This document shows, piece after piece, positions 1 to 6,011 of a stretch of DNA of 6,862 nucleotides. Every line of letters begins with the position of its first letter. The first letter of the stretch is position 1. The position numbers were made by a program, and so were the translations under genes. The notes under the pieces were generated by a model. That model did not search any database and was not told where the DNA came from. It saw nothing but the letters and a program-made list of their open reading frames with translations. The DNA comes from Candidatus Sumerlaeota bacterium. Lineage in GTDB: Bacteria; CG03; SLGR01. Location of the stretch: assembly GCA_007136585.1 (NCBI GenBank), contig SLGR01000072.1, positions 1 through 6,862 on the forward strand. The letters are read 5' to 3'.

Positions 1-641
1 AGCCTGCTGAAGTTTGGGACGGCATAATAGGCCGCTTCCAGTAAGAACGCCGCCGGTGAGCCGGCCTCTCTCATTCTCAGGATAAGAAAACGCACTTCAC
101 GGGAAAAATGTCCGAGACCCCAGAGAAAGGATATGGCTACAAATGAAGAAGCTGTAGAGGTTGTCGCCAGAGAAAGTAGTATGGCCAGAGCGGAGACCAT
201 GAGAACCTTGAGGAAGACGGAGAGAGCGATACCTGCTATGAAAAGATCAAAACTCCAGCCTTTGAGGAGAAGTATCCCTGTCAGGAACACCGTCATGAGG
301 ATTATATAGCTTCCGATAACAGAAAGTATCCCGGTATACCGCCCGGCCAGGTACCGGGTCCTGGTAACCGGCCTTGTAAGTACAAGGTAAAGGGTTTTCT
401 GTTCTACCTCCTTTGATATTAACCGGGACGAGATAAAGGCCGCGCTCAGAAAAGCGAATATCTCGATGGCGGCAACTCCCAGGTCAAGTATCACTCTTAT
501 CTCCTGCTCCGGGGCAAGCATAGAAAAAAGGAACCCGCTTCCGATCACTATAATCATAAACAGGAAGAGTATTATGAAGTTTCTGTGTTTGATGTTCTCG
601 GCAAAGGTATGCCGTGCGATTCTAAGTATCCGGCTTGACAT
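1..641 (-). CDS. ABC-2 type transporter permease subunit (partial, 3' end beyond left edge)
   Basis: This is the membrane half of an ABC-2 type exporter and would sit in the cytoplasmic membrane beside the ATPase encoded just upstream. I translated it by hand: 213 codons stay open from the ATG at 641-639 to the window edge. Hydrophobic segments are visible at about residues 22-42, 54-72, 105-126 and 133-175. Between the second and third lies a charged cytoplasmic stretch (about 73-101) containing SKEVEQKT and LTRPVTRTRYLAGR. It resembles the E-x-G/K-T ... RPVSR ... L-G-K signature of this permease family. The last visible residues, YYAVPNFSR, resemble the family's conserved (Y/P)-N-x-S-R element before the C-terminal membrane segments. 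The gene overlaps the ATPase stop by 20 nt and has a good ribosome-binding site (GAGGAG, minus strand of 652-657, 10 nt from the ATG). This indicates translational coupling. The substrate cannot be told from sequence, and at least one C-terminal membrane segment is probably missing. Confidence 0.85.
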   Translation of the reverse strand, partial: MSSRILRIARHTFAENIKHRNFIILFLFMIIVIGSGFLFSMLAPEQEIRVILDLGVAAIEIFAFLSAAFISSRLISKEVEQKTLYLVLTRPVTRTRYLAGRYTGILSVIGSYIILMTVFLTGILLLKGWSFDLFIAGIALSVFLKVLMVSALAILLSLATTSTASSFVAISFLWGLGHFSREVRFLILRMREAGSPAAFLLEAAYYAVPNFSR

Positions 642-1371
642 TCTTATCGAACTCCTCAATGCTTTCTATAAACTCCTCCTCCAGGTGTTTGTGCGGGCGG
701 GTGATTTTTATTATCCGCCCATCGTGTATCATTGCTACCCTGTCGGCGACTTTTTCCACCTCGGATATTATATGAGAAGAGAAAAAGACGGTTTTTCCGG
801 ATTCCTTGAGGCTTTGCATAAACTCCCTGATAGTTTTTATCCCCATTGGGTCCAGGCCGCCCATAGGTTCATCCAGTATAAGTATATCGGGTTCGGCAAG
901 GAGAGCCTGGGCGATCCCCAGGCGCTGGAGCATCCCCCGAGAGAACCCTTTAAGTTTTCTGGAAGCGGCCCGGGTGAGGGAGGTATACTCAAGGACCAGG
1001 GGTATCCTTTTTTTTAGCTCGCTCCCCGAGAGTCCCGAGAGCCCCCCCCAGAACCTGAGCATCTCAACCGGAGTGAAAACGCCTTCAAAATACGGTATCT
1101 CGGGAAGATATCCCAGAGTTTTTTTGACTTCTGGGGTTATCCTTCCGGAACCTGATATGCTGTAGGTTCCTCCATCCTGTTTTATAAGCCCCAGGAGTAT
1201 CTTTATGGTTGTCGTCTTACCTGAGCCGTTAAGACCTATGAGAGAAAAGATCTCGTTTTTTCCCACGGAAAAATTTACACCTTTCAGCGCCTCGGTCTTT
1301 ATTGAGGATAAGAACCGCGGAGTGCTGAAGGTCTTTCTGAGCTCTGAGACTTCAATAGGTTTTGTACTCAT
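622..1371 (-). CDS. ABC-2 type transporter ATP-binding protein
   Basis: This is the cytoplasmic ATPase subunit of an exporter, 249 residues long, a normal length for a single ABC domain. Visible motifs in order are Walker A GLNGSGKT (46-53), a Q-loop variant LGYLPE (86-91, Glu in place of Gln), the signature FSRGMLQ (143-149), Walker B ILILDE (163-168), D-loop GGLD (171-174) and the switch His200 in FSSH. The Glu Q-loop and the SRGM-type signature in place of LSGGQ are typical of the ABC-2 drug, Nod-factor and gliding-motility (GldA-like) subfamily. They are not damage. A short acidic tail follows. I chose ATG 1371-1369. The open frame extends to a TTG at 1410, but that stretch coincides with the promoter -35 and -10 boxes, has no ribosome-binding site, and encodes sequence unlike the family N terminus. 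The permease start lies inside the 3' end. The exported substrate is unknown. Confidence 0.93.
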   Translation of the reverse strand: MSTKPIEVSELRKTFSTPRFLSSIKTEALKGVNFSVGKNEIFSLIGLNGSGKTTTIKILLGLIKQDGGTYSISGSGRITPEVKKTLGYLPEIPYFEGVFTPVEMLRFWGGLSGLSGSELKKRIPLVLEYTSLTRAASRKLKGFSRGMLQRLGIAQALLAEPDILILDEPMGGLDPMGIKTIREFMQSLKESGKTVFFSSHIISEVEKVADRVAMIHDGRIIKITRPHKHLEEEFIESIEEFDKNVKPDT

Positions 1372-1381
1372 AACTGGTAGT

Positions 1382-1410
1382 ATTATATAGCAGAAGTACC
1401 GTAAAATCAA
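1382..1410 (-). promoter_or_regulatory. sigma-70-like promoter for the ABC exporter genes
   Basis: On the minus strand a -35 box TTGATT (1410-1405, 4 of 6 consensus) and a perfect -10 box TATAAT (1387-1382) are separated by exactly 17 bp. The predicted start point, 7 nt downstream, is an A near 1375. That leaves a leader of only about 4 nt before the ATG at 1371. No Shine-Dalgarno sequence is present, so the ATPase mRNA looks near-leaderless. The start point is inferred from spacing. Confidence 0.7.
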
Positions 1411-1436
1411 GGAGTTTTCAGGGGTGGATTCCGGGC

Positions 1437-1465
1437 TTGAAATAAAAATATTTATATGTTATAAA
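1437..1465 (+). promoter_or_regulatory. strong sigma-70-like promoter for the rimP-nusA-infB operon
   Basis: A -35 box TTGAAA (1437-1442) and a -10 box TATAAA (1460-1465) are separated by 17 bp. Each matches consensus at 5 of 6 positions. A TGn extended -10 element (1457-1459) sits directly upstream of the -10 box, and the region 1440-1457 is pure A/T. The predicted transcription start is an A near 1472, giving a leader of about 59 nt to the rimP ATG at 1531. It is back to back with the exporter promoter. Confidence 0.75.
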
Positions 1466-1475
1466 GGCTCAAATG

Positions 1476-1511
1476 CGGCGGTAACGGGGGGGAAGTGAAG
1501 TTTTTCCGCCG
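1476..1511 (+). promoter_or_regulatory. possible leader hairpin upstream of rimP
   Basis: CGGCGG (1476-1481) is perfectly complementary to CCGCCG (1506-1511). They could form a 6-bp all-GC stem with a 24-nt loop that holds a G7 run (1486-1492) and the in-frame GTG at 1495. It lies right after the predicted transcription start, where a leader control structure would be. The stem cannot be extended at either end, and there is no T-run, so it is not a terminator. It may be chance in GC-rich sequence. Confidence 0.25.
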
Positions 1512-1530
1512 ACGGGGAGATTCTTTATTT

Positions 1531-1995
1531 ATGTCCGGTGTCACTGAAAAATTGCAGGAGATAGCCCGGGAGACGCTTTCCGGGAGCGGGTTTGAACTCG
1601 TGGACCTGAGGTACGGGCGCCGGGGAAGAAAATGGTATATCCAGGTCTTTGCCGACCGGGAAGGCGGGGTTACTATTGACGACTGTGTTTTTCTCTCGGA
1701 GCGCCTTGAGTATGCACTTGACAGGGAGAAGGACCTGCTCTCGCATTCTTATAACCTTGAGGTTTCTTCACCCGGACTGGACCGGCCGCTGAAAAACGCC
1801 GCCGACTTCAAAAAATACGCGGGGCATGAGATACTTTTTAAACTATACGAACCGTTAGAGGATGCCCGTAATTGGAAAGGAACTGTCGTGGATATAACCG
1901 ATGACGGGCACCTGATATTTGATGATAAGAACGGACGCCGGCTGAAGGTTGAACTTAGTAATATAGCCAGCGCAAACTTAGAGGTAAAGATATAA
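1531..1995 (+). CDS. rimP: ribosome maturation factor RimP
   Basis: RimP binds the assembling 30S subunit in the cytoplasm and promotes a late maturation step. The protein has 154 residues, a standard family length. The N-terminal alpha/beta domain shows GFELVDLRY (20-28), GGVTIDDC (45-52) and the family hallmark YNLEVSSPGLDRPL (74-87). A C-terminal SH3-like beta domain follows (about 95-154, including WKGTVVDI). I chose ATG 1531 because GGGGAGA (1514-1520) precedes it at 10 nt and because family members start just before a helix like VTEKLQEIA. The frame also opens at GTG 1495, which would add MKFFRRRGDSLF. That peptide does not look like RimP, and only a G-run 2 nt away could serve as its ribosome-binding site. 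It is the first gene after the operon promoter, and its TAA shares one base with the nusA ATG. Confidence 0.95.
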   Translation: MSGVTEKLQEIARETLSGSGFELVDLRYGRRGRKWYIQVFADREGGVTIDDCVFLSERLEYALDREKDLLSHSYNLEVSSPGLDRPLKNAADFKKYAGHEILFKLYEPLEDARNWKGTVVDITDDGHLIFDDKNGRRLKVELSNIASANLEVKI

Positions 1996-3266
1996 TGCAG
2001 AACTTAAAACCTGTGCTTGAACAGATAGAGAAAGAGAAGGGGATTCCCAGCGGTGAGCTTCTGGAAATGATCGAGAGCGCACTTACCTCCGCTTTCAGGA
2101 AACACGATAGCGGAAAGGGGCTTGAGTATACTGCCAGGATAGACCCCGATTCAGGCAGGATCAGGGTTTTTGTGGAGAAGGAAGTAGTCTCTTCCGTTGA
2201 GGATGAGTCCCGGCAGATACTTAAAAAGGATGCGCTTCTGATAGACTCCTCGCTTCAGGTCGGAGATACGGTCAATGTTGAGATACCCGCAGACAGGTTC
2301 GGGCGTATCGCCGCCCAGACGGCCAAACAGATAATAATGCAGAAAATGAGGGAGAACGAGCGCGAGTCCATACTTCACGAGTTTGAGAAGAAACAGGGTG
2401 AGGTTGTGACCGGTGCCGTATACAGGTTCGCCAGGAACGCCTGCATTATGGAGATAGGAAAGGCCGAGGCCATAATGCCGGAACGGGAACAGATAAGAAA
2501 TGAGAACCTTCGCCCGGGTCTGAGTATGAAAGTCTACATAGTTGAGGTGCTTCCGGGAAGTAAGGGTCCGCGGATACTGGTTTCCAGGACACATCCGGGT
2601 CTGGTGGAGGGTCTTTTCAGACTGGAAGTTCCGGAGATTTCCGAAGGGGTGGTTGAGATAGTAAAGATAGTCAGGGATCCCGGAGTAAGGTGCAAGGTGG
2701 CTGTGCGGAGCACCAACCCGAGGGTGGATCCCATAGGGGCCTGCGTCGGAATAAACGGGGTGAGGGTCCAGGCTGTAATAAACGAACTGGGCGGAGAGCG
2801 GATGGACCTTATAAAGTACTCGGATAGCACCAGTGAGTATCTGGCTAACTCCCTGAGTCCCGCCGAGGTAAGAGAAGTCGCTATTCTTGACCAGGATAAG
2901 CGCGAGGCCCGGCTTGTAGTTGCCGAAGATATGCTTTCACTGGCCATAGGCAAGAACGGGCAGAATGTCCGCCTTGCCGCCCGTCTTACCAACTGGCACC
3001 TTGATATCCAGTCCGAGTCCCAGATAAAGCAGATTAAGATGGAAAACTTTGAAAGAAATTACTCCGATATAATAAACCTCCCGGGGGTGGGTGAGAAGAC
3101 AGCCCGGATACTTATGGACAGCGGCTACTCAAACCTGGAAAAGATTTCGGAGTCAGGGCCGGAGGCGATTTCATCAGTTGAAGGGATAGGACCTAAGACC
3201 GCGGAAAAGATCATTGAAGCCGCTAAAGAGGTTGTTGAAGAGAGAAGCTCCGGAGGTGAGAGCTGA
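1995..3266 (+). CDS. nusA: transcription termination/antitermination factor NusA
   Basis: NusA binds RNA polymerase and nascent RNA, and modulates pausing, termination and antitermination. The 423 residues show the full domain order. The polymerase-binding N-terminal domain (1-125) ends in the conserved block [20 protein letters not shown] (101-120). An S1 RNA-binding domain follows (about 134-198), then KH1 (about 225-285, with [15 protein letters not shown] at 245-259) and KH2 (about 300-345, with [17 protein letters not shown] at 314-330). The C terminus carries two helix-hairpin-helix motifs, LPGVGEKTA (362-370) and VEGIGPKTA (395-403). Such a domain is common in Gram-negative-type NusA and absent from short Firmicute forms. 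The KH1 loop reads GING, where many NusA proteins have a basic residue (such as GMRG). The ATG overlaps the rimP stop as TAATG, with GAGGT 9 nt upstream. No ylxR or ylxQ gene separates it from infB. Confidence 0.97.
   Translation: MQNLKPVLEQIEKEKGIPSGELLEMIESALTSAFRKHDSGKGLEYTARIDPDSGRIRVFVEKEVVSSVEDESRQILKKDALLIDSSLQVGDTVNVEIPADRFGRIAAQTAKQIIMQKMRENERESILHEFEKKQGEVVTGAVYRFARNACIMEIGKAEAIMPEREQIRNENLRPGLSMKVYIVEVLPGSKGPRILVSRTHPGLVEGLFRLEVPEISEGVVEIVKIVRDPGVRCKVAVRSTNPRVDPIGACVGINGVRVQAVINELGGERMDLIKYSDSTSEYLANSLSPAEVREVAILDQDKREARLVVAEDMLSLAIGKNGQNVRLAARLTNWHLDIQSESQIKQIKMENFERNYSDIINLPGVGEKTARILMDSGYSNLEKISESGPEAISSVEGIGPKTAEKIIEAAKEVVEERSSGGES
3252..3259 (+). promoter_or_regulatory. ribosome-binding site of infB
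   Basis: GGAGGTGA, inside the last nusA codons, is nearly a full anti-16S match and sits 6 nt before the infB ATG at 3266. It fixes that start. With the TGATG stop/start overlap it points to efficient, coupled IF2 synthesis. It is the strongest Shine-Dalgarno sequence preceding any gene in the operon. Confidence 0.85.
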
Positions 3267-5326
3267 TGGCCGATAAAGTAAGGATATACGAGATCGCCAG
3301 GGAACTTGGCGTTGAAAGCAGGGAAGTGATCAGGGAGGCCGCGGAACTCGGGATAGAGGTTAAATCCCATTCCTCCACTATAGATGAGGAAGAGGCGGGT
3401 CTAATAGCCGAAAGTTTCAGGGAGCAGGAGAATAAAGAGAGCGGAGAGAGTTCCGAACCTGAAGTTTCTGAGAAGGAACTTCCCTCCGAACAACCTGAAG
3501 AGGCTCCTGCCGAACCTAAAGAGGCTACGTCCGGTGAAAGGGAACCGGGTAAATCCGGCCCAGCTCCCGCTGCGCCCCGGAGCGTAATAAAGGTCGATAC
3601 CGGAATGACAGTAGGGGCTCTGGCTGATAAGCTCGGCCTTGACGTTGAGACCCTTATCGCAAATTACCGGGAGTTTGACATAATAGTTTCCGAGAACCAG
3701 AAAATTGATGATGAGAATACCCGGATGGTACTGGAGCATATGGGGTATGAGGCGGAAGTTACCGCTGTATTCAGTGAACCCGAGGCGCGCCGCCTTAATA
3801 TCCAGCCGAGGGCCCCGGTTGTAACTGTAATGGGGCATGTTGACCACGGGAAAACCCAGCTTCTTGATACAATAAGGCAGACAAATATAATTTCGGGGGA
3901 GCGCGGGGGTATAACGCAGCATATAGGGGCCTATCGGGTCAGTGTTGAGGGGAAGGGAGATATAGTTTTTATTGATACTCCCGGCCACGAGGCATTTACC
4001 GCTATGAGGGCGCGGGGGGCCGGGATAACCGATATGGTGGTCCTGGTAGTGGCGGCCGATGACGGTGTTATGCCCCAGACCGTCGAGGCCATAAACCACG
4101 CAAACGCCGCGGGTGTGCCTATAATAGTCGCTGTTAACAAGATAGATCTTCCCGAAGCCGACCCTAAACGTGTAAGAACCCAGCTCTCCACTCATAATGT
4201 TCTTACGGAAGAGTGGGGCGGTGATATACTGAGTGTTGATATATCCGCCCGGGAGAATATAAAAGTGGACGATCTCCTGGATATGATACTTCTTCAGGCC
4301 GAGATGATGGAACTTTCCGCTCCTGTGGAGGGTCCGGCAAGGGGAGTTGTTGTGGAATCGGAGCTTGACAGGCGCACAGGTCCTACAGCGACTGTTATAA
4401 TTACCGAAGGAACGCTCAGCACGGGGGACTGTTTTATCTGCGGGGTGGCCCCGGGCAGGGTAAGGGCAATGTCGGATCATTCCGGTAAAAGGATAGATAA
4501 GGCCGGACCTGCGACCCCGGTGAGTATACTCGGATTCGAGGAGCTTCCCGATGCCGGCGATATATTTTCAGTGGTCTCCGACAGGTCTGAGGCCCGCAGC
4601 CTGGCCGAGGAGCGCGCCCTGAAAGTTAAATCAGAAACAGGCGGGGGACCCGAAAAAATAACCCTGGAGGACTTAAGGAAACAGCTTCTGGGGGAGGAGC
4701 AAAAGGAGCTCAGGATCATACTCAAATCAGACGTAGCCGGCTCCCTTGAGGCAATAAAGGATTCCCTGACAAAGATGAAGACAGAAGAGGTCTCAATTAA
4801 TATCATACACAGCGGTGTGGGGGGGGTGACGAAGAAGGATATAATGCTTGCTTCGGCATCGGATGCCGTTATAATATGCTTCAATATAAGTATACCCGGG
4901 TCTGCAAAAAAAGAAGCGCAGAGGGAAGGCGTTCAGGTTAGGACCTACAGGGTAATTTACGAGATTATAGATGATATTAAGAAGGCCCTTGAGGGAATGC
5001 TTGAGCCGGAAGAGGTCGAGGAAGTTCTCGGTCGGGCGGAGATCAAGAAGATTTATAATATATCCGGTGTGGGAACAATAGCCGGGTGCGCTGTTATTAA
5101 CGGAACCGTAAAAAGAAACGGCAGGGCCCGGGTGATCCGCGATTCCCGGATAGTTTACGATGGAAAGCTTGCCGCCCTAAGGAGGTTTAAGGATGATGTC
5201 TCCGAGGTTGCCTCCGGGTACGAATGCGGTATTAATGTTGAAAATTTCAATGATGTCAAGGAAGGGGATATCATAGAGAGCTATGATATCCTTGAAAGAA
5301 AAAGGACTCTCAGCGAAGCCAGGTAG
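3266..5326 (+). CDS. infB: translation initiation factor IF-2
   Basis: IF2 is the GTPase that brings fMet-tRNA to the 30S subunit and promotes subunit joining. The protein has 686 residues, toward the compact end for bacteria. An N-terminal IF2_N domain (2-50) is followed by a Glu/Pro-rich unstructured linker (51-105). A second IF2_N-type segment (about 107-160) precedes the G domain. The GTPase motifs are intact: G1 GHVDHGKT (190-197), G2 GGITQHIG (214-221), G3 DTPGHE (237-242), G4 NKID (291-294) and G5 SA (327-328). Domain II follows (about 355-450), then domain III with [16 protein letters not shown] (486-501) and the IHSGVGGVT block (514-522). The C-terminal fMet-tRNA-binding beta barrel includes LRRFKDDV (638-645). 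The residue after the P-loop is Gln198, where Ser or Thr is usual. The protein ends a few residues past the usual KRTL terminus. The start is fixed by a strong ribosome-binding site and a 1-nt overlap with nusA. Confidence 0.98.
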   Translation: MADKVRIYEIARELGVESREVIREAAELGIEVKSHSSTIDEEEAGLIAESFREQENKESGESSEPEVSEKELPSEQPEEAPAEPKEATSGEREPGKSGPAPAAPRSVIKVDTGMTVGALADKLGLDVETLIANYREFDIIVSENQKIDDENTRMVLEHMGYEAEVTAVFSEPEARRLNIQPRAPVVTVMGHVDHGKTQLLDTIRQTNIISGERGGITQHIGAYRVSVEGKGDIVFIDTPGHEAFTAMRARGAGITDMVVLVVAADDGVMPQTVEAINHANAAGVPIIVAVNKIDLPEADPKRVRTQLSTHNVLTEEWGGDILSVDISARENIKVDDLLDMILLQAEMMELSAPVEGPARGVVVESELDRRTGPTATVIITEGTLSTGDCFICGVAPGRVRAMSDHSGKRIDKAGPATPVSILGFEELPDAGDIFSVVSDRSEARSLAEERALKVKSETGGGPEKITLEDLRKQLLGEEQKELRIILKSDVAGSLEAIKDSLTKMKTEEVSINIIHSGVGGVTKKDIMLASASDAVIICFNISIPGSAKKEAQREGVQVRTYRVIYEIIDDIKKALEGMLEPEEVEEVLGRAEIKKIYNISGVGTIAGCAVINGTVKRNGRARVIRDSRIVYDGKLAALRRFKDDVSEVASGYECGINVENFNDVKEGDIIESYDILERKRTLSEAR

Positions 5327-5359
5327 ACTCCTAAGACCCGACCACCGCCAAGTAAATCC

Positions 5360-5659
5360 ATGTACATAGGGACCCAGCAGATTGATATCTACCTGCCCGG
5401 GGTGCGCAGCCTCAAGGAGAAGAGGAAATATATCAGCAGCCTGAAAACCCGGCTGGGAAGATCCCTTAACGTTGCAGCAGCAGAGACCGGGTCTCAGGAA
5501 CTCCTGCAGCGTTCCCTTATAGGTATATGCGCCGTAAGCTCGGACAGGGAGACGCTTGAGAAGGTATTTATTAAGATAGGAGATATTCTTAAGCGTTACC
5601 CGCAGATAAGTTTTACAGGGGAGGAAGTTCAGGTTGAGAAAAAAAACCAGAAGGACTGA
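5360..5659 (+). CDS. ylxP: YlxP-like DUF503 family protein
   Basis: This is a small cytoplasmic protein of 99 residues, matching the roughly 90-100 residue DUF503 family. The family is typified by Bacillus YlxP, encoded between infB and rbfA just as here. Its role is not well established; the context suggests ribosome assembly or initiation. Visible family features are the N-terminal strand ending in PGVRSLKEKR (13-22), the central AETGSQELLQR (41-51) and IGICAVSSDRETLEKV (54-69). The central motif usually has an acidic residue where Thr-Gly-Ser stands, and a Trp near position 49. This copy is divergent there. The start at ATG 5360 matches the family N terminus, but no Shine-Dalgarno sequence precedes it. 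The 33-nt gap after infB is C-rich, and the gene is in the same frame as the infB stop. Its 3' end overlaps rbfA by 26 nt. Confidence 0.88.
   Translation: MYIGTQQIDIYLPGVRSLKEKRKYISSLKTRLGRSLNVAAAETGSQELLQRSLIGICAVSSDRETLEKVFIKIGDILKRYPQISFTGEEVQVEKKNQKD
5618..5626 (+). promoter_or_regulatory. ribosome-binding site supporting the TTG start of rbfA
   Basis: GGGGAGGAA lies inside the ylxP 3' end, with its GAGG core 9 nt before the TTG at 5634. It decides the rbfA start, because no ATG gives a complete RbfA N terminus in this frame; the first in-frame ATG encodes Met16. Confidence 0.75.
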
Positions 5660-6011
5660 ACAGGTTTCCAGCCTGATTATGAAGAATCTCAGCGAGATAA
5701 TTCTTTCTGAGCTCAGCGATCCGGCTATGGGGATAGTTTCGGTTACTGATGTTGAGGTAACGGTTGATCTAAGGGTTGCCAGGGTATACTTTACCGTTAT
5801 GGGCGGGGGTAGAGCCCTTGAGAAACAGATAAACACCGTTAAAGGTATGGGGAAGTTTCTCAGGGTTAAACTGGCCTCCCGGGTGCAGCTTAAATATATG
5901 CCTGAGATAAAACTTTTTTATGATGAAACTCCCCGAAAGGCCCAGAGGATTGAGACAATAATTGCAAAACTTAAGCGGGAAGGGTCCCTGGAGCAGTCAG
6001 GAAATGAGTAA
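5634..6011 (+). CDS. rbfA: 30S ribosome-binding factor RbfA
   Basis: RbfA is a single KH-like domain protein that binds the 30S subunit near the helix 1 region of 16S rRNA and is needed for late maturation. The protein has 125 residues, a standard family length. Family features visible are the basic N terminus KKTRRTEQVSSLIMKNLSEI (3-22), LSDPAMGIVSVTDVEVTVDL (27-46), the helix-kink segment KGMGKFLR (70-77) and the C-terminal strand YMPEIKLFYDET (88-99). The kink motif is usually A-x-G. Here the glycine appears displaced (M-G-K), though this comes from alignment by eye. The start is a TTG inside ylxP, supported by a good ribosome-binding site, and the second to fourth codons lie in an A8 run (5639-5646). 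The end overlaps the next gene by 8 nt. The position after infB and ylxP matches the classic operon. Confidence 0.95.
   Translation: MRKKTRRTEQVSSLIMKNLSEIILSELSDPAMGIVSVTDVEVTVDLRVARVYFTVMGGGRALEKQINTVKGMGKFLRVKLASRVQLKYMPEIKLFYDETPRKAQRIETIIAKLKREGSLEQSGNE

Noticed and set aside
1008-1015. A8 run (minus strand) in the ABC ATPase as a frameshift site
   Set aside because: The run falls in Lys-Lys codons, the protein is full-length and canonical in frame 0, and no stimulatory structure or useful shifted product is visible. G8/C8 runs at 4819-4826 and 1042-1049 likewise leave frames intact.
466-1017. A 183-codon plus-strand frame over the ABC exporter genes
   Set aside because: It is antisense to the ATPase, which carries every ABC motif, and to the permease, which shows a coherent membrane topology. 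It has no recognisable protein features.
1374-1410. Upstream TTG (1410) as the ABC ATPase start
   Set aside because: The extra 13 codons overlay the -35 and -10 boxes, lack a ribosome-binding site and do not resemble the family N terminus.
3401-4480. A 359-codon open frame on the minus strand opposite infB
   Set aside because: It lies entirely antisense to an unmistakable IF2 gene, shows no domain-like pattern, and its His/Tyr/Gly-rich composition is what complementing IF2 codons gives. Other long antisense frames opposite nusA, infB and rbfA fail for the same reasons.
5179-5274. Near-perfect AAGGAGGT followed by ATG (5193) inside infB, opening a 27-codon frame
   Set aside because: The match arises from AGG AGG codons for the conserved LRRFKDD segment of IF2. 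The short frame has no protein-like features and ends inside infB. A local ribosome-pausing effect is possible but unsupported.
5327-5359. Possible terminator between infB and ylxP
   Set aside because: The gap has no inverted repeat and no T-run, so transcription should continue into ylxP.
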